Assembly (NCBI RefSeq): GCF_017591425.1
Contig: NW_024466512.1
Span: 19,769,501 to 19,833,500, forward strand
DNA from: Ochotona curzoniae
Lineage: Eukaryota; Chordata; Mammalia; Lagomorpha; Ochotonidae
Reading direction: 5' to 3'
DNA: 64,000 nt
Both the position numbers and the translations under genes were made by a program. Positions 46,162 through 56,940 of this stretch are shown here, piece by piece. The notes beneath the pieces are model-generated. The model was not told the origin of the DNA and searched no databases. It was given only the letters and a program-made list of their open reading frames with translations. Position 1 is the stretch's first letter, and each line of letters opens with the position of its first letter.

Positions 46162-46705
46162 TAGTGAGTATGTGAGGGGTGATTCGAACATCTCATCTTG
46201 GACCCAGAACAGCTTCCTGCTTCCCCTGTCCCACTGCTTGCAAAACTTGTGTGGTTCCGGTTATCCACCAAGCAGATGTAACCTGGCCTCTTCCCTGAGA
46301 ATCCCACCCCCCAATCTCTGCAGGCCTCTCCCCCTAGTCCCCATTCACCTACCTGTGGCTCAGATAATCTGTCACCAGTCCCTTGGTGCTCTACCCCCAG
46401 CTACTCCCAACGAATTCTCCATGCCCCTTCCTCCCACACCTTGCAGGCTCACCTGGGTTGTGTGAATGAGCCTCCACGTGTGGCCTCTTCTCTTCCATTT
46501 TCTTTCCTTTCTTCTCCCCCTCCTGCCTCTCTCTCACATCCTCTATCCTGTCCCTTTCCCACCCTGACAGCCCCCATCCTACCACCATGGCAGGAGATGT
46601 GACCCTTCTAGTATTTTTCCCCCTCCACCCCCACTCCCGTTCCTACCCTGTTGGAATAAAATGATCTCCTAATATCTGCATCTGGTGTTTTAGGCTTAAG
46701 GTAAG
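46162..46705 (+). mobile_element. Possible solo LTR of an endogenous retrovirus
   Basis: A C/T-rich, SINE-free 530-bp segment starts TGTGAGGGG and ends near AATAAA (46655) followed by 'tgatctcctaatatctgcat' and 'ctggtgttttaggct'. That layout resembles gammaretroviral R-U5. No TSD, primer-binding site or internal genes are visible, so this is tentative. Confidence 0.35.
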
Positions 46706-46719
46706 AAAGGACTCTGCTG

Positions 46720-47051
46720 GGCCCAGCGCCGTGGCCTAGCGGCTAAAGTCCTCGCCTTGAAGGCGTTGGGATCCCATATGGGCGCCGGTTCTAATCCCGA
46801 TAGCTCCACTTCCCATCCAGCTCACCGCTTGTGGCCTGGGAAAGCAGTCGAGGATGGCCTAAAGCCTTGGGACCCTGAACCCGTGTGGGAGACCTGGAAG
46901 AAGCTCCTTCGCTCCTGGCTTCAGATTGGCTCAGCTCCAGCCATTGTGGCCACTTGGGGAGTGAACCATCGGACAGAAGATCTTCCTCTCTGTCTCTCCT
47001 CCTCTCTGTATAGCTGACTTTGTAATAAAAATAAATAAATCTTAAAAAAAA
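46720..47051 (+). mobile_element. C-SINE, 14-bp TSD
   Basis: Flanked by perfect aaaggactctgctg at 46706-46719 and 47052-47065. Full length with many CpGs. Confidence 0.95.
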
Positions 47052-47065
47052 AAAGGACTCTGCTG

Positions 47066-47461
47066 CAGGAATTTGCTGCATGTAATAACTTAAGAACTTT
47101 ACGTGTGTTTTAAAACAAGTTTTTGCCAAGACCTTGGGGAAGAGAGGCAAATTTTTAGGGTTGTAAAATCTTTCTGTTTGCTACTCTAGAAGTGGATGCA
47201 CAAGACTATTTGTCAAAACTCACAGATCTTTGTAGAACTGTGAGCCAGGATATATGTAAAATTTTGAAAAATAGATAGAGTGCAATGACAACAGAATGTA
47301 ACTGTACTGCTTTTATATAACATAATCTCAGTAAGTTGCTGATCCTACTATCTGAAAATAACGAGAAACTAAGACAACAACAACAACAACAAACTACACA
47401 CTCTCGCCAGCAGAAGTGTTTGTCAAGCATTAAAAGTTAACAAATTTTCAATAAATTTTTA
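47066..47461. other. Unique sequence with a short (CAA)n run
   Basis: (CAA)5 near 47376-47391; nothing else recognised. Confidence 0.5.
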
Positions 47462-47764
47462 AAAGATTTATTTTATTTTTATATTGGAAAGGTAGATATG
47501 CAGAGAGAAAGATCTTGCATTCACTGGTTCACTCCTCAGGTGGCCACAATCGTCAGAGCTAAGCCAACCCGAAGCCAGGAATTTCTTCCAGGTCTCCCAC
47601 ACAGGTACAAGGGTCCCAAGGCTTTGGACCACCCTCTACTACATTTTTGGGACACAAGCAGGGAGCTGGAAGGGAAGTGGAGCATCTGGAATATGAACCA
47701 GTACCTATATGCGGTCCTGGTGCACACAAAGAGAAGAATTAGGCACTAGGCTATCTCACCAGGC
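47462..47764 (-). mobile_element. C-SINE
   Basis: 'aagatttattttatttttat' to 'ctatctcaccaggcccttta'. Flanked by imperfect ttcaataaattttt / tttaataaattttt. Confidence 0.9.
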
Positions 47765-47777
47765 CCTTTAATAAATT

Positions 47778-48040
47778 TTTGACAACTTATTTGAATAGCA
47801 TAGTGACAGAGAATGAGAAAGAGATCTTCCATCCATTGGTTCATTCCTTATATGGCCAAAACAACCAAATGTGGTCCAGGTGAAAGCCAAGAACTCTATC
47901 CTAATCTCCCACACAGAGGGCAGGTTGAACTTTCCCAGGTCCATCAGCAGGGATCAGAGACTGGAACCACACTCTGATTTGAGATGCCAGTGTCACAACC
48001 AGTGACTTTACCTGTGATTGCACCACCACTCCAACTCTCA
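47778..48040 (-). mobile_element. C-SINE, old copy
   Basis: 'agatcttccatccattggtt' to 'attgcaccaccactccaact'. Confidence 0.75.
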
Positions 48041-48099
48041 GGTTAACACATTGGAAGCTGCTCTACAGGTATGCTGGGATTGGACTAAATAAGCAAATG

Positions 48100-49560
48100 G
48101 CTAGTGGATATTAGGCACCAGGCCTCTCACTGTCAGAGAAGGGGGCTACACATAAGCAAAGGAATGTGATATCTAAAGCATATTTAGATACTGGTAGATA
48201 TAGAGATAAGCATGGGTATTCATGTATAAACAGGTACACAGGCAGCCTGTCCACCAAGGAAGCCTGAAGGCAAGAACACCCCAGCAGCAACAGGCACAGC
48301 AAGATCCCATCCCATGTTTTCTGATACCATTCTGTAATACAAAGAAGCAGGCAGCCTTGAAGAAAATGGCTCCTTTAGGATTGAGTCAGAGAATATGAGA
48401 GTTTGGAGTATCTTATAATGCCAGGAAGTAAGGAAGTGCTCAAAAGAAAAACAAAATTGGGGTTACCACAAAGGGACACAAAAGCCAGAAAAACTGCAGA
48501 AATTGGAGCAACAAAAATTTTTATTTGGAAAACAGAGTAAAAAGTAAATAACTTAATTCCTACTGATAACAAAGAAATGACTGAATAAATCAGTGATGAG
48601 ATAAATAATTCATGCATATAACACCTGTATTCCAAGGAGGGCAGCCTTTATCCGGTAAATGACGGCTGTGCTTAGCGACTTCCTTCTCAAGAATGCATAG
48701 TAAAAGGAAGGGCAAAGTGGTTTTATAATGAAGAAAACTGCCAACCACTCTCTTCTCCAGGTCATCAAGTTTAACATTATAAGTGGTAAATCATGTTGCT
48801 GGCATGTACCTTTGAAGTGCCATAGAAAATACAGCTATTGTGGGTTTTGATTTTTCCCCCTGCCCTGGAAATTGAATTTACTTGATGTACCCAAGATTTA
48901 TGTTTCTCAATAAAAAAAAAGTCTCCATTTAAAAAAGAAAAGAAAAGAAAATACAGCTGGTTGTTGTGGTCTTCTGTCCCAAAACTCACAACATAGGAAA
49001 AAACATATGACTCCAAACTCAAGGACATTCTAAAAATACCTGACTGGGATCCCTCAAAATTCTCAAGGTTCATTGGGTCCAGTGGTTAAGACACGCATGC
49101 TCTATAGCAGAGTGGGTTCAAGTCATGGGTCTATTCCTGTTTCCTGCTAACCAAGATCCTGGGAGGTAACAGTGATGGCTCAAATGACTGGGCTCCTGCC
49201 ACCCATGAGGAAGACCTGGATTGATTTCTCAGCTCAACATTTCAGCCTAGTCCAGTCCCAACCAACGCAGATTTTTCAGCAGAAAACTTGCAAGTAGAAT
49301 TTCTCTCTCTATTCTCAACACACAGTAACAGCAATTTGCCAAAATCTTCCAAAGCAAGGCCAATGTGAGAAACTGTCACAGCCCAGAGGAACCTAAGGAG
49401 ACAGGACAATTAAATGTAGTGTGATATCCTGATTGTGATACTAAAATATAAAATGGATACTAATAAAACTGATAAAAGTATGGAGATCATTGGTATCAGT
49501 ACTGTTTTGGTTAGTTGAGGCAGAACACCCAAACTAAACTAAGACATTATTAATATAGGA
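48100..49560 (+). mobile_element. Ancient L1 (L1MC/L1ME-type) 3' region, split by a SINE
   Basis: Ordered blocks: 'ggcaagaacaccccagcagc', 'ataatgccaggaagtaagga', 'aagaaatgactgaataaatc', 'gcagcctttatccggtaaat', 'gttgctggcatgtacc', then after the SINE 'gagaaactgtcacagcccag' and 'ctaaggagacaggacaatta'. This is one of the longest old LINE remnants in the window. Confidence 0.75.
49077..49335 (+). mobile_element. C-SINE, old, inserted in the L1
   Basis: 'gggtccagtggttaagacac' to 'ctctctattctcaacacaca'. The L1 resumes right after it. Confidence 0.75.
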
Positions 49561-49747
49561 AACTGGTGCAGGTATGTGGAATCTTGGTACTACCATCTTT
49601 TCAACTTAAGAAAAATAAAATAATACTTATGAGATCTTGATGCTAGGCAAATAAGTGTTTATCATAAAAACTCTTTGAAGTTGACTATGTTTGAAAATAT
49701 ATTACTATGTATTATATTATGTATTACTGTGTATTTCAAGTATTATT

Positions 49748-50057
49748 GGGCCCAGCACAATGGTTCAGTGGATAAATCTTCACCTTGCACATGCCAGGAT
49801 CCCATGTGGGCAAAGGTTTGTGTCCCAGCTGCTCCTCTACCATCCAGCATCCTGTTTGTGACCCAGGAGGATAGTGGAGAATGGCTCAAAGACTTGAGTC
49901 CTCACACTCTCATGGGAGACCCAGAAGAAGCTCCTGACTTTGAACTGGCTCAGGTCTAGCCACTGTAGCCACTTGAGGAGTGAACCAGAGACAGAGGATC
50001 TTTCTGTCTGTATCTCCTTCTCTCTGTAGCTCTGCCTTTTCAATTAAAAAAAAAAAA
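49748..50057 (+). mobile_element. C-SINE with TSD
   Basis: 'gggcccagcacaatggttca' to A13. The flanking aagtattatt is duplicated at 49738-49747 and 50058-50067. Confidence 0.92.
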
Positions 50058-50067
50058 AAGTATTATT

Positions 50068-50395
50068 GGGCCTGGAGCAATGGCTTGATTGGCTAATCCT
50101 CTACCTTCAAGCATGAGATCCCATAGGGGCACCAGCTTGTGTCCAGGCTTCTCCACTTCTCATCCAGCTCCCTGCTTGTGGCCTAGGAAAGCAATGGGGG
50201 AATGATCCAAGTCCCTTGGGTCTTGCGCACCTGTGGAAGACCTGGAAGAAGTTCCTGGCTCCTGGTTTAGAATCAACTCACCAGTAGCCATTGTGGCCAT
50301 TTGGGGAGAGAACTAATAGCTAGAAGATCTTTCTCTGTTTCTTTTCTGTATAGAATCTTCTTTACAAATGAAAATAAATAAATCTTTTTAAAAAT
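50068..50395 (+). mobile_element. C-SINE directly after the previous one
   Basis: It begins 'gggcctggagcaatggcttg' immediately after the right TSD of the neighbour and ends 'aaaataaataaatcttttta'. The two lie head to tail with a shared target. Confidence 0.9.
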
Positions 50396-50434
50396 ACATG
50401 TGTGTGGTTAAAAATACTAAATTTTTTTTCTTTT

Positions 50435-50620
50435 GTTGCATCCAACCCCAGCCTCTCCCTAAGAAGTGCACCCCAGACAACTCTGCTAAACAGCAAAGTT
50501 TATTGAGGAGGCAGGTAAACAGACCAATCGGCTGGGGTCAGCTCTCCTTTCCTTCAGAGAGTGACCCTGAGGTAAGAGTTAAATTGGTTTTTATAGAAAG
50601 AGTGAGTGAGTGAGTGAGCT
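50435..50620 (-). mobile_element. LTR-like 3' segment (possible R-U5)
   Basis: On the minus strand CAATAAACTTTGCTG is followed by about 75 bp ending 'ggttggatgcaaca', with terminal CA. That is a retroviral polyadenylation/U5 layout. The left part of the LTR would extend to higher positions but no boundary is seen. Confidence 0.4.
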
Positions 50621-51957
50621 ATACACCCATGGGATCCAGGTGAGTTGAGCAGCAACAGGAGGCTGCCATGGGGAAATGGGTGGGCTCAAGTAGTCACAGG
50701 AGGCAATCATAGAACAATGAGTGAATAGATCATAAAACATTGATTCTTGGAACCAAGGATTGCTAGCAGGGCATGTTACTCCTTGTGATCTGGCCCAAAA
50801 AGCAGGAAACTGGCAAAGCATTTTGTGCAGAAGCATAAAGAGCATGTTAGCAAACTTATGTAAGCCTGAACCAAAGTGTCTACATTTTGTGACTGGGTTT
50901 TACACTGCAATCTTTTCAATTTATTTACAGGCATGACTATGTATAGGAAGTTCCAAAGAAAGGAAAATTTTACCATTGCATTTCTGTTCAAGCCACCATA
51001 ATGCTGCACTTTTTGCTCATGAATATTAATAAAAATCATTTTGTTATGTGGGAGGGTATTGAAAATGATGACCTCTGGGCATGCAGTAATAGCTATACCA
51101 TTGTGATTAAAGCAAGTGTGCCTGACCCAGGCTGAACTCTGGGAGAGGGATTGCAGTTTTGCTGGCCTAACCATGGGGCACTGTGAGCCCAACAGGCAGC
51201 AATGAAAACAGCAGTCGGGGTGCAGGAGCTGGCACCCTGCATGATGCCTTTCTTGTCCAGTGTCAGCGAGGAGCCGACTGACAACTTCACCAAGGCATAT
51301 GTGGAAAACCAGGTCTTGGGCTGTGAGTCTTGGCAGTGGAGACTCGGCAGCAGACAGGCTCCCCAGGAGCTGGACAGAGCAGGTGGATGATCATACTGAC
51401 ACCACCTGGTACTTTGGCAAAAGCCAAAGGAAGACAATTTCACATCAGGACCCCCGTTGCATCTCTATTCCGGTTTGTCAGGCAACTTGGCTTCAAGTTT
51501 CTTTTTTTGTGCAAACTGTTGGAGAACTATTGTAAAGGTACATTCTAAATTTGCAGCCTTTTATAAATTGTTCATGTTTTTGGACAACTACTCCCTACCT
51601 TTCTAATTTCTAATAAATTTCTAAGTTCAAATAAATCACCTTTCATCATAGGATGAGTTGAATATGCAAACTCCAATGTTGGCTGGGGTTTCCATGCTTC
51701 TTCATCTTTGGTTCAATCTGTAGATCTGCGGGAGGACCTAAATTCTCTGAGGCCTTGGAATTTATCGTTTCATTAATGTTTCTGGTTTGCAGCCCAGAAA
51801 CCTAGATGTGAAGCTCCAATCCCAGCCAGCCTGCAGACAGGGGTGCTTTGTTGCTGAGCAATGGAGAACTTTGCATGGTAACACAAGCAAGTTCAAGTTT
51901 ATCCATCTGCTGGCTAAAAAGGCTCACATAGCAGGGTTACTCTATGCAGTGGACTTG
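50621..51957. other. 1.3 kb unassigned, SINE-free sequence
   Basis: A (GTGA)4-5 run at 50602-50620 leads in. Overlapping ORFs on both strands (51093-51535, up to 138 codons) are more GC-rich at 51180-51420 but match no domain I know. It may belong with the LTR-like segment at 50435. Confidence 0.35.
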
Positions 51958-52091
51958 CTTTGGCATGGTAACCTAGTGGCTAAAGTCTTCCCCTGGCTCT
52001 TGGCTTCCGATTGGCTCAACTTACGGCCACTTCTCTCTGTAAATCTTTTTAATAAAAATAAATAAAATCTTTTTTAAAAATTATCTATCTT
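51958..52091 (+). mobile_element. C-SINE reduced to head plus tail (duplication unit 1)
   Basis: 'ggcatggtaacctagtggct' joins to 'cccctggctcttggcttccg'. Its right part (51981-52091) is the start of the 427-bp duplicated unit. Confidence 0.85.
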
Positions 52092-52834
52092 GGGCCCAGC
52101 GCGGTGGCGCAAGTGGTTAAAGGTCCTCGCCTCGCACGCCCAGGATCCCATATGGGCGCCGGTTCTAATCCCGGCAGTCCCTTCCAGCTCCCTGCCTGTG
52201 GCCTGGGAAAGCAGTCGAGGACGGCCCAAAGCCTTGGGAACCTGCACCTGCGTGGGAGACCCGGAAGAGGCTCCTGGCTTCGGATCGGCATAGTATCGGC
52301 CCGTTGCGCTCACTTGGGGAGTGAATCATCTGATGGAAGATCTTCCTCTCTGTCTCTCCTCTCTGTATATCCGCCTTTCCAATGAAAAAATAATAAAAAT
52401 AAATCTTTAAAGTCTTCCCCTGGCTCTTGGCTTCCGATTGGCTCAACTTACGGCCACTTCTCTCTGTAAATCTTTTTAATAAAAATAAATAAAATCTTTT
52501 TTAAAAATTATCTATCTTGGGCCCAGCGCGGTGGCGCAAGTGGTTAAAGGTCCTCGCCTCGCACGCCCAGGATCCCATATGGGCGCCGGTTCTAATCCCG
52601 GCAGCCCCGCTTCCCTTCCAGCTCCCTGCCTGTGGCCTGGGAAAGCAGTCGAGGACGGCCCAAAGCTTTGGGAACCTGCACCCACGTGGGAGACCCAGAA
52701 GAGGCTCCTGGCTTCGGATTGGCATAGTGTCGACCCGTTGCGCTCACTAGGGGAGTGAATCATCGGATGGAAGATCTTCCTCTCTGTCTCTCCTCTCTGT
52801 ATATCCGCCTTTCCAATAAAAAAAAAATAAATCT
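51981..52834 (+). repeat. 427-bp tandem duplication
   Basis: Unit 1 is 51981-52407 and unit 2 starts at 52408. The first 111 bp of each unit (51981-52091 and 52408-52518) are identical. The SINE part differs by about ten substitutions plus a short deletion in unit 1 (after 'cccggcag'). Confidence 0.93.
52092..52407 (+). mobile_element. Young C-SINE (duplicate 1)
   Basis: 'gggcccagcgcggtggcgca' to 'aataaaaataaatct'. It lacks 8-9 bp ('ccgcttcc' region) relative to its twin. Confidence 0.95.
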
Positions 52835-52845
52835 TAAAAAAAAAT
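52519..52845 (+). mobile_element. Young C-SINE (duplicate 2)
   Basis: The same head as its twin and a complete 'ccccgcttcccttccagctc' block. The flanking aaaattatctatctt is found at 52504-52518 and again at 52900-52914, so this copy shows the original TSD. Confidence 0.95.
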
Positions 52846-52914
52846 AAAATAAAGAGCACAGCCCTCACCTCCCAACCCTATCTCCTACTTTGAAAAAAAA
52901 AATTATCTATCTTA

Positions 52915-53190
52915 TTTATTTATTTATTGGAGAGTAGGAGAGACAGAAAGATCTTCCATCCACTGTTTGACTCCCCAAGTGGCTGCATCAGCCGGAGCTG
53001 AGCTGAAGCCAGGAGCCTCCTCTGGGTCTCCCACATGAGTCCTAGGCACCAAGGCTTTCAGCTGTCCTTGATTGCTTTTCCAGGATACAAGCAGGGAGCT
53101 GGATGGTAAGTGGAGCAGCCAGGATAGGAACTGGCACCCATATTGGATCCTGGCACATTCAAGGTGAGGATTTAGCCACTAGGCTATAGG
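52915..53190 (-). mobile_element. C-SINE
   Basis: 'ttatttatttatttattgga' to 'ccactaggctataggctc'. Confidence 0.85.
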
Positions 53191-53588
53191 CTCAATAAAT
53201 AAACTGGGAGTCTCCCCAACTATCAAAAAGAGGGCTGATGAGTATGGAAAGTGCTGTCAAACCCTCCCAATCACTGTGCTTTACTCTCATGGAGATGTAA
53301 GATGCAACAATTTGTCCTTTGCTTTGGAGGGGAGGTCTTAGTATGGTCCAGTCTCCACACTAGCAATCCCATTGGTGTGCAGAGTCCCCACCCTCTGAAG
53401 CACAGGTGCCTTATCAAGGCCTCCAATGCACTTATACTTTTTGCTCACCTAGTATAAATCACAAGGTACCCTAGATACAGTTGGTCATGTTGCTGGGATA
53501 CTTTCTCAAACTTCCAGAAGCCATCCCAGCAGTACAGCAGAGCTATTGCCTAGTCCTTGCCAAGGTGAACTAATAACACAGAACAATG

Positions 53589-53671
53589 CTCTCTTATCAG
53601 TGAGTGCTTCCTTATACACTGTAGCTTTCTCCCTATTGACTATGCAAATTCAGAACCTATACAAATTTCCA
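53589..53671 (+). repeat. 83-bp direct repeat, copy A
   Basis: About 85-90% identical to 54961-55044. The shared core is 'ctgtagctttctccctattg' followed by 'actatgcaaattcagaa' and 'acaaatttcca'. Confidence 0.9.
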
Positions 53672-54960
53672 GCTTTTTCTGCCAGCACTTGTGGTCTGGC
53701 CTGGGCCCCACAGCTTCCCTGACAGATAGTCTCTTTTCCTTCTGAGGAGACACAGCACTTCTGTTTTGACTTAACCCTACTGACTAATTTAGGGGCAAGG
53801 TAGAGGGCAGAATTAAGATACTTTAGGGACAAGAAGGTATTTCTTGCAAAACAAAACTCTCTATATTAACTTTAAAAGTGGAGCGGGCTAACCTTTAACC
53901 AAGTAGAAGTATGGTCTCTTCTGAAGCCCCAAGGGATTTGTCAGAAATCAAGGCTCAAGAGAATCAAGATTTGGAAGACCACTGACTCCTCGTCCTCATC
54001 CCAAATCTAAAAGATCCTATGCCTTCCCGTTTTGGACTGTGATTTGACATAAAAACAGAGCAGAAGGTACCCACATAAGGACACTACCAGGAAATAAAAG
54101 CTCAAATCAGAGAAGCTGGAAAATCAAAGAAATCAAGTTGGCTAGCAACAGCCACAAAATGCCTTGGGAATCTAACTGCAAATGCAGGGCTCCCAGCAGA
54201 AACACTTGATCTGATGCTGGAGTGGGCAGGACCACTGGGAGATGGGAGGCTCTGCTACAAGTGACACCAGATCATATCACATACTCTATGTGACACTGAA
54301 GCTTTTCTTCTATCCATTTTAACCCACCCATTAATCATGGATTGGGTTTCTAAATTTCCAGCAAGCTGGGTTGCCACATAAAGCAGAACACTCAGTTAAA
54401 TTTGTTGTGAAGATAAAGAACACATAGCTTCTTGGTATAAGGATGTCTCACAAGAGCATCATCATTATCAACATCATAATAAATATAACATCAATACATT
54501 AGACTAGAATACTATAGTAGTAGTAAGTTATAAATCACATAATCAAATTAAGCAGGCAGCAATATTATAACAGAGTTCATATAAAAGCCGTAGCAATAAG
54601 GAATTGGTTGTTAATTATCTGAAATTTAAATGTATCTGTCCTGCAATTTTATTTTCTAACTCTGCTAATGTAGAAAATTCTCAAATTCACACAAAATAAC
54701 AAAGATAAAACAGGCCCACATGTAGCTATCCTGGCTGCTTGCACAATTACCAACATTTTTAAAGTTTTGTCTCTATCATCTTCCAGTGTGTGGTGGATGT
54801 AGAAAAAAAAATACATGTCCATAAATAGTTTATCATCAAGTTGGGAAAACACATTCACAAAATGACTAGTGAAGGCATAAGTGCTAATTGTGTGAAGGAG
54901 TTTAGGGAAGAAAGCAGCAACCAGTTATAGACTGAAGTTCTCCCGAACAAGGGGAGTCTT

Positions 54961-55044
54961 CTCTCTTATCAATGAGTGCTTTCTCATGCAACTGTAGCTT
55001 TCTCCCTATTGACTATGCAAATTCAGAATCCCTACAAATTTCCA
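54961..55044 (+). repeat. 83-bp direct repeat, copy B
   Basis: Second copy, 1372 bp to the right of copy A and in the same orientation, with small indels. It is not a C-SINE, MIR or L2. Confidence 0.9.
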
Positions 55045-55099
55045 ATGAAGATGGGTGAGCAGGATTTCAGGTGGGGTAACCAGCATTGCTAGGTCGGAT

Positions 55100-55600
55100 T
55101 CATACTGACACTATTAACAAGATTCCATTTGACTCCCTCACCCTCCCACCCCACCCCTTAAATCACCCAGACATAAAGCAGCTGTCACCCATCAGGCTAA
55201 AATACATGAAGCACTGCTGCAAATTACATCATCAGAACTGATTAGCTCTTCAACATGCCAGCATAATAGCTGTTCGACCTTCTCTGGGTGACTTGTTAAT
55301 TAACCTCTAGAATGTGCTGTCTTTGACATCATTGGGGAGTTAAATTTTTTTCTTTGATTGAAAGTAGCCCTGGGGAGAATTATAATTTGATAAGAGAAAC
55401 AAGAGTCTATTCAGTTGGCCAGCTTTATGCTAATGCTTACAAAATTCCCCCTTTACTTGAGCCTATAGGCACGTGTCAAGTAATGAAGAAGACAGAATGG
55501 GGCTATATTTCTTCTCTTGAATTCCATTAGCATTTTAAATGATTTAGTGTTCTATTCAAGTGCAATAACACAAAATATATGGTCTTACACATTTAGCAAG
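55100..55600. promoter_or_regulatory. Repeat-free AT-rich block, candidate regulatory element
   Basis: About 500 bp free of recognised repeats, with motif-like sites 'gttaattaacc' (55295), 'tgctaatgc' (55429) and 'attacatcatcagaactgat' (55223). Regulatory function is inference. Confidence 0.25.
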
Positions 55601-55605
55601 TTCAT

Positions 55606-55813
55606 TTTTTTTTAATGCAGAGTAAGAGAGAGAGAGATCTTCCATCCACAACAGCAGAGCCTAGTCAAGCAGAAGCCTTGGGCCACCTACCTTCTAGATA
55701 CATTATTAGAGAGCAAGATTGGAAGTGGAGTAGACAGAACTTAAACTGGGCACTTGACACAGGATGCAGGCCTCCCAAGTAGTAACTGAATCTACTGTGT
55801 AGAAATGCTTGCC
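55606..55813 (-). mobile_element. C-SINE, old, shortened
   Basis: 'gatcttccatccacaacagc' to 'tactgtgtagaaatgcttgc'. Confidence 0.6.
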
Positions 55814-56154
55814 ACATCAAATTTGATTTTTAATTCCTCTAGACTTTCATCAAAGTTCAAATACTAGGTCACAAACTTGAGGAAGTATTATACTGCGACA
55901 CAATATGGGAACAAATCTAAAAACAGTGAGTGAGCAAGACAACTTTCCCACAAAGGGTAGCCATTACCTTCCAAGAGTAGAAAGCAGCTTTGCCTGGCTT
56001 TGCACTTTATGTTAATGCAAGTAAAATCATACTTTACATATTCTCTTCTGCATCTGGCATATTTTGGGCAACTCTGCATATATGAGATTTAAAGAATGCT
56101 AATTTTAAAATAACCTGCTATTAGTGCATATGGACTCAATAATAAAAAATTGGT
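55814..56154. other. Unique sequence; weak L1M-like words
   Basis: 'attctcttctgcatctggca' (56040) and 'tatgagatttaaagaatgct' resemble old L1 3' UTR sequence, but not enough to assign. Confidence 0.4.
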
Positions 56155-56712
56155 GAGGCAGGCATTTGGCCTGATGGTTCAGATGCTGCTTGAGTGCCCA
56201 CATCCCATTCCAGAGTGCCTAAATTTGACTCTTGGCTCTGCTTTTGGTTCTAGCTTCCTGCTTAAGACATACTTGGGGAGGGGCCCGGCGCGATGGCACA
56301 GTGGTTAAGGTCCTCACCTTGCACGCCCAGGATCCCATATGGGTGCTGGTTCTAATCCCGGCAGCCCCGCTTCCCATCCAGCTCCCTGCCTGTGGCCCAG
56401 GAAAGCAGTGAGGACAGCCCAAAGCTTTGGGACCCTGCACCCGCGTGGGGAGTGAATCATCGGACAGAAGATCTTCCTCTCTGTCTCTCCTCTCTGTATA
56501 TCTGCCTTTCCAATAAAAATAAAATAAATCTTAAAAAAAAAAAAAAGACACACCTGGGGAGTAGCAAGTGATGACCCAGGTGACTGAATCCCTGCCACTC
56601 ACATGGGGAACCCGGCTTCTGCTTTCTATCTGGCCCAGCCCAGGCTGTGGTGGCCACGTGGGGAGTGAAACTGAGAATGATTGCTTGCTCTCTCTGTCTC
56701 TCAAATAGATTA
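56155..56712 (+). mobile_element. Old C-SINE (outer) split by a young one
   Basis: Outer parts are 56155-56280 ('ggcaggcatttggcctgatg' head) and 56545-56712 ('gtgatgacccaggtgactga' to 'ctctcaaatagatt'). Confidence 0.85.
56281..56544 (+). mobile_element. Young C-SINE (inner) with TSD
   Basis: 'gggcccggcgcgatggcaca' to a 14-A tail. Imperfect 17-bp TSD at 56264-56280 and 56545-56561 (two mismatches). A deletion joins 'cacccgcgtgggg' to 'agtgaatcatcgg'. Confidence 0.95.
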
Positions 56713-56747
56713 GACACATTCTTTTTTTAAAACAACTGAATAACACA

Positions 56748-56854
56748 GTGCTCGCTTTAGCAGCACATATAGTAAAACTGAAATAATACAGAGAAGATTA
56801 GCATAGTCCTTGTGCAAGGATGGCACGCAAACTCACGAAGCATTCCATATTTTT
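56748..56854 (+). pseudogene. U6 snRNA pseudogene
   Basis: Full 107-nt length from GTGCTCGCTT to CCATATTTTT, with about 16 substitutions from U6, mostly transitions. The ACAGAGA box and following 'agattagcat' are intact. Upstream there is SINE tail sequence with no convincing TATA at -25 or PSE near -55, so it is unlikely to be transcribed as a real U6 gene. Confidence 0.93.
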
Positions 56855-56940
56855 GTTCTGTGCTCTTGAATCTGACCAATAAAAAACCGTAATTATTGTT
56901 GAAAAAATTGAATGATACATTTATAATTTTCAGTTACTTA

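Larger units (their letters stand above)
53191..55099. other. 1.9 kb without recognisable SINEs
   Basis: It contains an 83-bp direct repeat (separate entry). L1M-like words near 54640-54800 (such as 'aattaccaacatttttaaag') suggest a very old LINE. The rest is unassigned, possibly an uncharacterised lagomorph retroelement. Confidence 0.4.

Noticed and set aside
51202..51535. Possible coding exon with a WYFGK-like SH2 motif
   Set aside because: A single short motif in a frame with stops around it is expected by chance; no further SH2 residues follow.
56748..56854. Functional U6 snRNA gene
   Set aside because: About 16 substitutions and no recognisable PSE or TATA upstream.
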